This document shows positions 32,421 through 39,800 of a DNA stretch of 64,000 nucleotides, in pieces. The notes under the pieces were generated by a model. The model had not been told where the DNA came from. It saw nothing but the letters and a program-made list of their open reading frames with translations, and made no database searches. Numbering within the stretch: position 1 is the first letter of the stretch; each line of letters starts with the position of its first letter. The translations under genes were made by a program, and so were the position numbers. This stretch comes from Anoxybacteroides voinovskiense (GTDB taxonomy: Bacteria; Bacillota; Bacilli; Bacillales; Anoxybacillaceae), in assembly GCF_014196205.1 (NCBI RefSeq), contig NZ_JACIDE010000009.1, positions 1 through 64,000 on the forward strand, given 5' to 3'.

Positions 32421-33771
32421 AAAATTTTCCTTGGTATTGTTCAATTTCCCATGCATGTACAGCAGTACGATAGCTGTCCCACTCTGCTTTTTTCATTGCG
32501 ACATATTCATTAAAGACATGTTCGCCTAACGTGTCGCGACCGATTGTCCCATTCTCTAATTCTTCGATAGCTTTTCCTAGGCTGCCTGGAAGGTTTTCAA
32601 TGCCAAGCTCTGCCCGACGCTCTTCGGACATATGGAAAATGTCTTCATCAATTGGCGCTGGTGCTTGCAACCCGTTTTCGACTCCATCAAGCCCTGCCGC
32701 AGCGATAATTGCATATGCTAAATATGGGTTTGCAGATGGGTCTGGGCAACGAAGCTCGACGCGAGTAGCTACGCCGCGTTTTGCTGGGATACGAATCAAC
32801 GCCGAACGGTTTGATGCCGACCAAGCGATATAGCATGGCGCTTCATATCCTGGCACAAGCCGTTTGTATGAGTTCACTAATGGGTTCGTTACCGCCGCAA
32901 AGCTTTTGACGTTTTTCAATAACCCTGCGATAAATTGGTAGGCTGTTTCTGAAAGTTGATTTTCATCACTTGGGTCAAAGAACGCATTTTCGCCATCTTT
33001 AAATAACGACATGTTCACGTGCATGCCAGAACCGTTAATGCCAAATACCGGTTTCGGCATAAACGTCGCATGAAGACCGTATTGGCTTGCAATTGTTTTT
33101 ACGACCCATTTATAAGTAGTTGCGTTGTCTGCTGCTCCTAACGCATCGGCATATTTAAAGTTAATTTCGTGTTGGCCTTCCGCTACTTCATGGTGTGATG
33201 CTTCAATCGTAAAGCCCATCGCTTTTAACGCGCGATAAATTGCTAAGCGGACGCGCTCGCCAAGGTCTTTTGGTGATGGTTCGAAATAGCCACCGTTGTC
33301 TTGTGGTTCTGTTGTTGGATTTCCGTTCTCGTCTGTTTTAAATAAGAAGAACTCTAGCTCTGGACCGACTGAAATCGTATACCCTTTTTGCGCTGCACGC
33401 TCTACTGTTTTTTTCAAGACGTTGCGTGGATCCCCTTCAAATAACGTGCCGTCGGGATTAGTGACCGAGCAAAGGAAGCGCGCTTCTGCATATCCTTCTT
33501 CGACCGTCCAAGGAAGAACTGCAAACGTATTTAAGTCTGGAAGAAGGTAAAGGTCGGAACGGTTAATTGGTGAAAAGCCTTTGATAGAAGAACCGTCGAA
33601 CATAATTTTTCCTTCGACGACATCGTCGAGCTGTTCTGCTGTGACTGTTACGTGCTTTAAAATACCTTCAATGTCGACAAATTGTAAATGCAACAACTCT
33701 ACGTGTTTTTGTTTAATCGTTTCTTTAATTTGCGCCAATACATCCGTTTGCGAACCTAAAACTTTCGACAT
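32419..33771 (-). CDS. glnA: Glutamine synthetase type I
   Basis: Forms glutamine from glutamate, ammonia and ATP. The 450-residue protein (Bacillus type about 444) has 'FDGSSIKGFSPINRSDLYLLPD', 'KPVFGINGSGMHVNMSL' with the ATP-binding region, 'NPLVNSYKRLVPGYEAPCYIAWSASNRSALIRIP' and 'ELRCPDPSANPYLA'. No glnR sits upstream, unlike the usual glnRA operon, so this is either a lone or a second glnA. ATG 33771 follows GAGG. A GlnR/TnrA-like box overlaps the start codon. Confidence 0.92.
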   Translation of the reverse strand: MSKVLGSQTDVLAQIKETIKQKHVELLHLQFVDIEGILKHVTVTAEQLDDVVEGKIMFDGSSIKGFSPINRSDLYLLPDLNTFAVLPWTVEEGYAEARFLCSVTNPDGTLFEGDPRNVLKKTVERAAQKGYTISVGPELEFFLFKTDENGNPTTEPQDNGGYFEPSPKDLGERVRLAIYRALKAMGFTIEASHHEVAEGQHEINFKYADALGAADNATTYKWVVKTIASQYGLHATFMPKPVFGINGSGMHVNMSLFKDGENAFFDPSDENQLSETAYQFIAGLLKNVKSFAAVTNPLVNSYKRLVPGYEAPCYIAWSASNRSALIRIPAKRGVATRVELRCPDPSANPYLAYAIIAAAGLDGVENGLQAPAPIDEDIFHMSEERRAELGIENLPGSLGKAIEELENGTIGRDTLGEHVFNEYVAMKKAEWDSYRTAVHAWEIEQYQGKF

Positions 33772-33787
33772 GTTACATAACCTCACA
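33771..33787. promoter_or_regulatory. GlnR/TnrA-like box over the glnA start
   Basis: TGTTACATAACCTCACA fits the consensus TGTNA-N7-TNACA exactly. It covers the ATG and ribosome site of glnA, about 35 bases downstream of the -10 box. Confidence 0.55.
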
Positions 33788-33817
33788 TTCGTACGTTTGT
33801 TTTTCTAACATGATTTT

Positions 33818-33846
33818 ATTATATGGAACCTTTTTCGTTTTGGCAA
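33818..33846 (-). promoter_or_regulatory. glnA promoter
   Basis: Minus strand: TTGCCA (33846-33841), 17-base spacer, TATAAT (33823-33818), about 47 bases before the glnA ATG. Confidence 0.7.
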
Positions 33847-33886
33847 TACTTTTTTTATCAATCTTTTTGTATTTTTATAATTTTTT

Positions 33887-33902
33887 GAGAAAACGCTTTC
33901 AA
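33887..33902 (-). promoter_or_regulatory. cre-like site
   Basis: TTGAAAGCGTTTTCTC on the minus strand fits the CcpA-site pattern (TGNAARCGYTTNNN). It lies about 40 bases upstream of the glnA -35 box. The rest of 33788-34000 holds no convincing gene. Confidence 0.4.
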
Positions 33903-34000
33903 TCGACAGATGTTATACGATTAGCAAGCGTAGAGGGAGAGAGAAATGACGGAGGAGCCGAAAAAATAATTTGTATACTTATGATTTTTGATGAATAAAA

Positions 34001-34030
34001 AAAAGTGTCTGGTATATCCCAAACACTTTT
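34001..34030 (-). terminator. Terminator of the GGCT gene
   Basis: AAAAGTGT (34001-34008) pairs with ACACTTTT (34023-34030); an A-run at 33997-34004 gives the T-run on the minus strand. Confidence 0.65.
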
Positions 34031-34412
34031 AGCGTGTCTTCGCTTGGCGGTATTCTCGCCACGAGCCAGATTGGATTCGCGGAAGAATCGCTACTTTTTC
34101 GGGTGTATAGATATATACATACCCTTCGATGTCTTGTTCACAGTCTTTCACCCATACTCGCTCATATTCATTGTTGGTTCGCCCTTCTTCGTAATCTTCC
34201 AAAAGATCCATTTGTTTGATTCCTTCTTCTGTCACGGTCAGCCATTCGCCAACAACTACTTCTTCTCCTCCGAGCACAAGCGCTGGGTACGAACCGACGT
34301 CATACAGCTGCCCTTTCACTTTTCCAGGCTGTATATGTTGCAAATGCGGCGCAGCAACATGATGGTTTGTTTCTCCAACAAGCAACGTTCCATAAACAAA
34401 CACACGATACAT
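34029..34412 (-). CDS. Gamma-glutamylcyclotransferase-like protein
   Basis: A 127-residue AIG2/GGCT-fold protein: 'RVFVYGTLLVGETNHH' has the YGTL ligand loop, 'GQLYDVGSYPALVLGGEEVVVGEW' follows and 'LDDYEEG'-like 'LLEDYEEGRTNNEYERV' holds the catalytic Glu. Such enzymes release 5-oxoproline from gamma-glutamyl amines. ATG 34412 follows GGGGGAAGG. Confidence 0.78.
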   Translation of the reverse strand: MYRVFVYGTLLVGETNHHVAAPHLQHIQPGKVKGQLYDVGSYPALVLGGEEVVVGEWLTVTEEGIKQMDLLEDYEEGRTNNEYERVWVKDCEQDIEGYVYIYTPEKVAILPRIQSGSWREYRQAKTR

Positions 34413-34583
34413 TTTCCTTCCCCCCTCTCCTATACCATACCGAAAAACGTAAAACAATGGAAGCCCTACCTCTCGTCCATCCTTGCAGCTCCGAAGCTGC
34501 GCCAGTGTGAATCTCGTTTTTCTTGCGTAAAATGCCTGCTTATTGGCGAAGCATCCATTTTCCCTTTAGGAGTTTGGTATCAT

Positions 34584-34614
34584 AAAAAAATGGTTCTGCC
34601 CGAAAGCAGAACCA
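34584..34614 (-). terminator. Terminator of the cold-shock gene
   Basis: TGGTTCTGC (34591-34599) pairs with GCAGAACCA (34606-34614), followed on the minus strand by a T-run (A-run 34584-34590). Confidence 0.8.
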
Positions 34615-34630
34615 CTTTTCGTACTTACAT

Positions 34631-34831
34631 TTATCCTTTTCGAACGTTTGCCGCTTGTGGACCACGGTTTCCGTTGATAATGTCAAATGTCACTTTTTGC
34701 CCTTCTTCAAGCGTTTTAAATCCGTCGCCTTGGATTGCAGTGAAGTGAACGAATACGTCGTTTCCACCTTCTGTCGCAATAAAGCCGAATCCTTTTTCTG
34801 CATTAAACCATTTTACTGTACCTGTGTTCAT
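34631..34831 (-). CDS. Cold-shock protein (CspA family)
   Basis: A 66-residue RNA chaperone: '[39 protein letters not shown]' shows RNP1 (KGFGFI) and RNP2 (VFVHF). The start at 34831 lies in 'MNTGTVKWF'; the longer reading frame from 34873 is not needed. It is preceded by an about 160-base untranslated leader with a long hairpin (34885-34960). Confidence 0.92.
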   Translation of the reverse strand: MNTGTVKWFNAEKGFGFIATEGGNDVFVHFTAIQGDGFKTLEEGQKVTFDIINGNRGPQAANVRKG

Positions 34832-34884
34832 TTGAATTCCTCCAAAACAAATTGAAAATTGACCATCCTTCATTACTCACAAAT

Positions 34885-34960
34885 AGAAAAGCCGCGCTAC
34901 CATCGTAAGGAAGGCTTGCTAAGAGGGCCTTCTCTTCCGATGAGGCGCGACTTACAACGA
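34885..34960 (-). promoter_or_regulatory. Structured leader of the cold-shock mRNA
   Basis: On the plus strand GCCGCGC...CATCG (about 34891-34906) mirrors CGATG..GCGCGAC (about 34938-34951), enclosing GAAGGC/GCCTTC. The paired arms would form a long hairpin in the 5' leader. Cold-shock mRNAs often have structured leaders that respond to temperature. Confidence 0.4.
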
Positions 34961-34994
34961 TCCTTGATATAACGAACTGAATGGTACTTACTAC

Positions 34995-35023
34995 ATATTA
35001 CATGATAAATTCCCAGAAGTCAA
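34995..35023 (-). promoter_or_regulatory. Promoter of the cold-shock gene
   Basis: Minus strand: TTGACT (35023-35018), 17-base spacer, TAATAT (35000-34995), giving a leader of about 160 bases. Confidence 0.65.
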
Positions 35024-35084
35024 TAGCAAACAACAGCGGATTTTGGAAAAATTGAGTGAATCGCGTAGTACAAGTTCTTGGCGG

Positions 35085-35109
35085 GATTCGTATATATACA
35101 GTACGAATC
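35085..35109. promoter_or_regulatory. Inverted repeat before the ArsB-type gene
   Basis: GATTCGTA (35085-35092) and TACGAATC (35102-35109), perfect, 46 bases before the start of the carrier gene. Operator candidate; the regulator is unknown. Confidence 0.4.
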
Positions 35110-35154
35110 AACCATACCGACAACCGCCAACGACTTCGCGAAAGAAAGGGGGAT

Positions 35155-36492
35155 ATGATGACAACAGGAATAACGATATTAGCATTTTTGATTACGATGA
35201 TGCTCGTTTACTGGCGACCAAAAGGAATCAATGAAGCCATTCCAGCAATGATTGGCGCCGTACTAGTCATCCTTGGCGGAGCCGTGAACTCCTCTCATTT
35301 GCTCGACATTACGACAAAAGTAAGCGGAGCAGCGGTCACAATCATTTCGACGCTTGTTATGGCACTTGTGCTAGAAAGCATCGGCTTTTTTCATTGGATC
35401 GCAACGCTGCTTGCCAGACGAGCAAACGGTTCTGGTCTCCGGCTCTTTTGGTATACGAATGCACTTTGCTTTCTCATGACATTGTTTTTTAACAATGACG
35501 GAAGCATTATGATTACTACCCCGATTTTGTTGTTGCTTTTAAACAATTTTCAATTAAAAAAACATGAAAAACTTCCGTATTTATTAAGCGGGGCGTTGAT
35601 TGCCACTGCCTCAAGTGCTCCAATCGGTGTCAGCAATATGGTAAATTTAATTTCGTTGAATATTATTCAGATGAATTTATATTTACAAACAGCAATGATG
35701 TTTATTCCTTCGATGCTCGGGCTTTTGTTTTTGCTTAGTATGCTGTTTTTCGTGTTTTCCGACGATATTCCTAGGACATTGCCTTCACTAATCGTTCCAA
35801 TCACGCCTCGTTCGCTTTTTGACCATCCTCTCAAAGATCGCCCTAGCGGCATGAAAGTATCAGAAAAGCAGATGAAACGAATCCTTCTTTTTGTATTAGC
35901 GGTGCGAATAAGTTTATTTGTCGCCTCGTATTTCCATATTCCCGTTGAAATCGTAGCACTCACGGGATCTATTTTATTATTAAGCTGGCGCTCATACGCA
36001 TTGAAAATCAAACCGTACGATGTATTATCCAAAGCACCGTGGCATATTCTCGTCTTTGCGTTCGGGATGTATGTCATTATTTATGGTTTAAATCATATTG
36101 GACTTAGTCATTTCCTTGTCCAATTATTGCAGCCGTATATTTCCGATACGTTTCACGCTGTTTTCATCATGGGTGGTGCATGGACGATACTGGCCAATAT
36201 TTTTAATAATCATCCTGCATTAATGATTGGAACATTGGCGCTAACGGATATGAATATAGCTCCTCCGCTTGTAAAAGCCGCTTATTTATCGATGATTATC
36301 GGCAGTGATATCGGCTCGCTTCTATTGCCAACAGGAACGTTAGCAACGTTGCTTTGGTTGCATATTCTAAAAAAATATCGCTTTCCTGTACCTTGGGCGA
36401 TGTATATAAAAACGACGATTCTTGTCATCCCGCTCACGGTGTTGTTTACGCTTATAATGTTGTATCTTTGGCTCGCGCTGTTTTTTCTATAA
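35155..36492 (+). CDS. ArsB/NhaD-type anion or ion carrier
   Basis: A 445-residue protein of the ion transporter (IT) superfamily with about eleven helices: 'EAIPAMIGAVLVILGGAV', 'NNDGSIMITTPILLLLLNNF' and 'NIFNNHPALMIGTLAL' are the ArsB-type repeats with NN motifs; 'GSDIGSLLLPTGTLATLLWLHIL' follows. Annotated relatives are called arsenical pump or sodium/proton antiporter; the substrate is not decided here. The start at 35155 lies behind AAAGGGGG. Confidence 0.78.
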   Translation: MMTTGITILAFLITMMLVYWRPKGINEAIPAMIGAVLVILGGAVNSSHLLDITTKVSGAAVTIISTLVMALVLESIGFFHWIATLLARRANGSGLRLFWYTNALCFLMTLFFNNDGSIMITTPILLLLLNNFQLKKHEKLPYLLSGALIATASSAPIGVSNMVNLISLNIIQMNLYLQTAMMFIPSMLGLLFLLSMLFFVFSDDIPRTLPSLIVPITPRSLFDHPLKDRPSGMKVSEKQMKRILLFVLAVRISLFVASYFHIPVEIVALTGSILLLSWRSYALKIKPYDVLSKAPWHILVFAFGMYVIIYGLNHIGLSHFLVQLLQPYISDTFHAVFIMGGAWTILANIFNNHPALMIGTLALTDMNIAPPLVKAAYLSMIIGSDIGSLLLPTGTLATLLWLHILKKYRFPVPWAMYIKTTILVIPLTVLFTLIMLYLWLALFFL

Positions 36493-36494
36493 AA

Positions 36495-36532
36495 AATCCC
36501 TCCTTCGTTCGTTTTTAAGGAGGGATTGTTTT
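36495..36532. terminator. Bidirectional terminator
   Basis: AATCCCTCCTT (36495-36505) pairs with AAGGAGGGATT (36517-36527), followed by GTTTTTG on plus and by the A-run at 36491 on minus. It separates the ArsB-type gene and the coat gene. Confidence 0.8.
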
Positions 36533-36534
36533 TG

Positions 36535-37200
36535 TTATGGGAAATGCACGATTTTTAAATGATGGATTTTCCAATATACCGATTCTCCGTTAGCTGTCAC
36601 AAGTTCCACCATATTGTTTTGTACTTGTTTTAGCAACCCGATTTTCATTGGATGGTCGCCTATGTCAAAAATGACGAGTTGTCCTTCGGTTTTTTTGAGT
36701 TGCTCCTCTAATGAGCGTTGCAAAGCAAGCGTCGTCGGCTGTACAGGCAATAAATCATTTCCTAGTGTGTAAGGGGTAATGCTTTTTTGATATGGGATTA
36801 GCCATTTTAAATGTTGCAAAGAAATAAACATTGTTTTATAAACGGGGGAATAAAAGACAAAATAATCGTTTAGCACGCTTGTAATATAGCCGTGAATCGT
36901 TTTATTCCCGATGACGTAAATTTCCACAAATCGCCCCTTGGCGTTTACTAACGTTTTGCGATAAGAAATATTCGTTTCTTCCTGCAAAGGAATTTCTGGG
37001 AACGGGCTAGAAATTTGGTTCGCTGGATCTATATGAAGCTTTATATGATGAATGTGTAAATGAGGAATGTACAAATATTCCTTCCCAGTGTAAATGACAA
37101 CGATATCGGGTCCAACATCCACAAGCACCCCTTGAACAATCGTTCCCCCCGACACTTCTACTCGTACTTGCTTTCCAAGTAATGTTTTTAATTGATCCAT
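36535..37200 (-). CDS. CotB-family spore coat-like protein
   Basis: A 221-residue protein with LSM/SH3-like units, 'QLKTLLGKQVRVEVSGGTIVQGVLVDVGPDIVVIYTGKEYLYIPHLHIHHIKL' first, then 'GRFVEIYVIGNKTIHGYITSVLNDYFVFYSPVYKTMFISLQHLKWL'. They resemble the units of the CotB gene next door but lack the GGPES word. ATG at 37200 follows AAAGGATG. It lies 40 bases downstream of the larger coat gene; one operon. Confidence 0.65.
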   Translation of the reverse strand: MDQLKTLLGKQVRVEVSGGTIVQGVLVDVGPDIVVIYTGKEYLYIPHLHIHHIKLHIDPANQISSPFPEIPLQEETNISYRKTLVNAKGRFVEIYVIGNKTIHGYITSVLNDYFVFYSPVYKTMFISLQHLKWLIPYQKSITPYTLGNDLLPVQPTTLALQRSLEEQLKKTEGQLVIFDIGDHPMKIGLLKQVQNNMVELVTANGESVYWKIHHLKIVHFP

Positions 37201-37239
37201 GTTTCTCATCCTTTTTTTCAGGCAAGTGGAGAACATTCA

Positions 37240-38328
37240 TTACTCTCGTTTATCGTGTTTCTTCTCCCCTTTCTCTTCATCTTTTTTCGGTTTTTCTCCT
37301 TTTGCGTCCTCGCCTTTTTTCTTGCCTTCCCCCTCTTTCCCTTTCTTTTCCTGCGCTTTCGCTTCTTTTTCGCCTTTTCCTTCGTCTTTTTTCCTGTCGC
37401 CGTGCGCTTCTTGTTTTTTCGCTTCTTCTTTCCCGCCTTTTGCTTCTTGCGCTTTCCCTTCTTTTTCGCCTTTGTCTTTTCCTTCGTCTTTTTTCTTGTC
37501 GCCGTGCGCTTCTTGTTTTTTCTCCTCTTTGTCAGCCTTCTCTTCCGTTTTCTCGGTCGGTTGTTCGTTTTGTTGCTGGATCACGACTTGAAATGCTCCT
37601 TTTGGTCCACAGCTTATACTTTTAATATGGTTTGGATTCATTCGAATAATTTCATCCCGATTGACGACGGTGCAATAGCCGTTTCCTCCTGGGACGAGAA
37701 TGCCCTCAATTGCCTCCGGTCCACCGCGATTAATCGAAACCCATGTATGCGTTAGTTCCATGAATAATGAGGAAAAATTAGGTGTTTTCACATATGGCGG
37801 AACAACCGGCTCGTAATCGTTCGTTGCGTTTTCCGGCTCCGTTGTTCCGTCGCTTTCCTCGGTTATATCCTCTTCTTTTTCCATTTGCACGTAAATGCTT
37901 TTTATGTGCTGAAGATGATAAAAGACAACGCCATCATCTTCTGTAAACAAGACGATATGATCGTCGTTGACTGCTAACAACGTTCCCTGTTTCGACTCTG
38001 GTCCACCTTGGTTGACTTTAATCGGATTGGAAACGAGGTTGTTTAACAATTCATAAAAGCTATTTGCTCGCACTGGCTCTATTGCTGCGAAGTTGGCAGA
38101 GAAGGACGGCAGCGAATTCGTCTTAGCGTTTTCGCTCATGCTTTGAACGTGGTGCAGCGCATAATATACGATTGAAGCGTCATTTTCGTTCACAAGCGCA
38201 AGGTAATCTGCTTGAACATCTACTAGTTTCCCCGTTTTTGACTCTGGTCCTCCACGATAAACGGTCACCGTTTTCCCAATTAACGCTTTCAATTCATCAT
38301 TCGGTTGATTATAGTCGTATAACGACAT
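37240..38328 (-). CDS. cotB: Spore coat protein CotB-like, with KE-rich tail
   Basis: The 362-residue protein has three repeated units: 'VTVYRGGPESKTGKLVDVQADYLALVNE', 'IKVNQGGPESKQGTLLAVNDDHIVLFTE' and 'VSINRGGPEAIEGILVPGGNGYCTVVNR'. From about residue 250 it turns into a tail of Lys/Glu repeats with two copies of KKQEAHGDxKKDEGK. B. subtilis CotB similarly ends in a charged, phosphorylated repeat tail. ATG 38328 is preceded by AGGAG. It is the outer coat candidate. Confidence 0.8.
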   Translation of the reverse strand: MSLYDYNQPNDELKALIGKTVTVYRGGPESKTGKLVDVQADYLALVNENDASIVYYALHHVQSMSENAKTNSLPSFSANFAAIEPVRANSFYELLNNLVSNPIKVNQGGPESKQGTLLAVNDDHIVLFTEDDGVVFYHLQHIKSIYVQMEKEEDITEESDGTTEPENATNDYEPVVPPYVKTPNFSSLFMELTHTWVSINRGGPEAIEGILVPGGNGYCTVVNRDEIIRMNPNHIKSISCGPKGAFQVVIQQQNEQPTEKTEEKADKEEKKQEAHGDKKKDEGKDKGEKEGKAQEAKGGKEEAKKQEAHGDRKKDEGKGEKEAKAQEKKGKEGEGKKKGEDAKGEKPKKDEEKGEKKHDKRE

Positions 38329-38448
38329 CCCAACACTCCTCCTTGTATTTTTATCCATAAGGGGCATCCATATTGTATATATACGTATGGATGAAAAAGA
38401 ATGTACCTGCTCAAAAAAATAAAAAGGAGCTGACAAATGCCAACTCCG

Positions 38449-39006
38449 TTACTCTTTCCATTTGATGCTGCAGCCGATGCTCGGTTTTTGCTGTTCTGGT
38501 ACTGGATTGCCATTTAATAACGCATCCAACGCTGCACGAATGGAATCTCCTGTCACCGGGATATTGTTTCCAGGTCTTGAATCGTCCAATTGCCCACGGT
38601 ATACGCATTTTAGTTCACGGTCAAAGACGTAAAAATCTGGCGTGCATGCCGCTTGATACGCCTTCGCAACTTCTTGCGTTTCGTCAAATAAATACGGGAA
38701 CGGATACCCGAACTCTTCCGCTACTTTTTTCATATTTTCCGGAGAATCGTCTGGATATTTTTCGACATCATTGGAATTAATCGCCACAAACGTGACCCCT
38801 TTTGGCTGATAATCGTTCGCTAGACGAACGAGTTCGTGCTGCACGTGCTTCACAAACGGACAATGGTTGCAAATAAACATAATGACCGTCGCCACGTCCG
38901 ATTTAATGTCTTCCAACCGTACGACATTGCCGTCTACTGTGTTGACTAATGCAAAAGACGGCGCTTGTTTTCCTAACGGAAACATCGTTGATTCCACTGC
39001 AGGCAT
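38449..39006 (-). CDS. Thioredoxin-family protein (AhpC/TSA-like)
   Basis: A 185-residue redoxin: 'LGKQAPSFALVNTVDGNVVRLEDIKSDVATVIMFICNHCPFVKHVQHEL' has a C46-N-H-C49 active site, followed by 'AINSNDVEKYPDDSPENMKKVAEEFGYPFPYLFDETQEVAKAYQAACTPDFYVFD', which is typical of the YneN/ResA-like redoxins. The C-terminus has 'GNNIPVTGDSIRAALDALL'. Likely a thiol-disulfide oxidoreductase or peroxidase. Confidence 0.8.
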   Translation of the reverse strand: MPAVESTMFPLGKQAPSFALVNTVDGNVVRLEDIKSDVATVIMFICNHCPFVKHVQHELVRLANDYQPKGVTFVAINSNDVEKYPDDSPENMKKVAEEFGYPFPYLFDETQEVAKAYQAACTPDFYVFDRELKCVYRGQLDDSRPGNNIPVTGDSIRAALDALLNGNPVPEQQKPSIGCSIKWKE

Positions 39007-39119
39007 TGTAAACACCCTTTCTTTCACAAATTTTTTCATTTTTATTATAGAAAACGTGGTAGATTTTTGCACGTTTTCCGACTACAATCGTGGTAAAGTA
39101 GCGTTTGAGGGGGCTGAAG

Positions 39120-39770
39120 GTGTTGAAAAAACCGTATATTGTTTCGCTGAACATTGGTCAACCGCAAACGGTCGCCATGGATGGAACAGAAATAACGACC
39201 GGCATTTACAAACAACCAGTGACTACGCCGCTTTGGCTGACAAAAACAAATTTTGTAGGCGATGGACAAGCTGATTTACTCCATCACGGCGGGCCAGATA
39301 AAGCGGTATGTGCATATCCGTCAGAACATTTTTCCGCGTGGGAACGGCTGTATGGTCGATCCTTTCCCGCCGGAGCGTTCGGAGAGAATATGACACTTTC
39401 CGGCTTAGTAGAAAAAGACGTCTGCATCGGCGATATATTTGAAGCCGGTACCGCTATTCTTCAAGTTTCCCAGCCGCGCCAGCCGTGTGTGAAATTAGCG
39501 AAACGGCACGGGCTTACCGACTTACCGCTTCATGTACAAACGACTGGCTACACTGGCTTTTATTTTCGCGTGTTACAAGAAGGGACGGTTCAAGCGGGAC
39601 ATCCGCTTCAATTAATGGAACGGAGCGCGCGCCCGCTCTCTATTGAATATGTCAACCACATTTATTATGTCGAGAAAAATAATAAAGAAGCGATGCACGC
39701 AATTGTGGCTGAGCCGGCGTTGTCAGAAGATTGGCGCCGCATATTTCTAAAGCGGCTGGAGCAATCATAA
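39120..39770 (+). CDS. MOSC-domain protein (YiiM type)
   Basis: A 216-residue protein with the MOSC fold: 'MTLSGLVEKDVCIGDIFEAGTAILQVSQPRQPCVKLAKRHGL' has the conserved Cys of the molybdenum cofactor-binding loop, and 'LHHGGPDKAVCAYPSEHFSAWE' precedes it. YiiM acts on hydroxylamino purines; others are unknown. The start is GTG 39120 or TTG 39123 behind GAGGGGG. Confidence 0.78.
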   Translation: MLKKPYIVSLNIGQPQTVAMDGTEITTGIYKQPVTTPLWLTKTNFVGDGQADLLHHGGPDKAVCAYPSEHFSAWERLYGRSFPAGAFGENMTLSGLVEKDVCIGDIFEAGTAILQVSQPRQPCVKLAKRHGLTDLPLHVQTTGYTGFYFRVLQEGTVQAGHPLQLMERSARPLSIEYVNHIYYVEKNNKEAMHAIVAEPALSEDWRRIFLKRLEQS

Positions 39771-39800
39771 AGACTTGTACGATTGTTCGTACAAGTCTTT
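39769..39800. terminator. Bidirectional terminator
   Basis: A perfect 14-bp stem (AAAGACTTGTACGA 39769-39782, TCGTACAAGTCTTT 39787-39800), loop TTGT, between the convergent MOSC and ABC genes. Confidence 0.85.

Noticed and set aside
33810-33998. 62-codon plus-strand frame with one hydrophobic segment upstream of glnA
   Set aside because: No ribosome site before the ATG, and the stretch is occupied by the glnA promoter and cre-like site; treated as chance.
34005-34748. 247-codon plus-strand frame
   Set aside because: Runs through the antisense of the GGCT and cold-shock genes and both of their terminators.
37182-37755. Three long plus-strand frames rich in Phe, Leu and Ser
   Set aside because: They are the antisense of the Lys/Glu repeat tail of the CotB-like gene; low-complexity sequence opens all frames.
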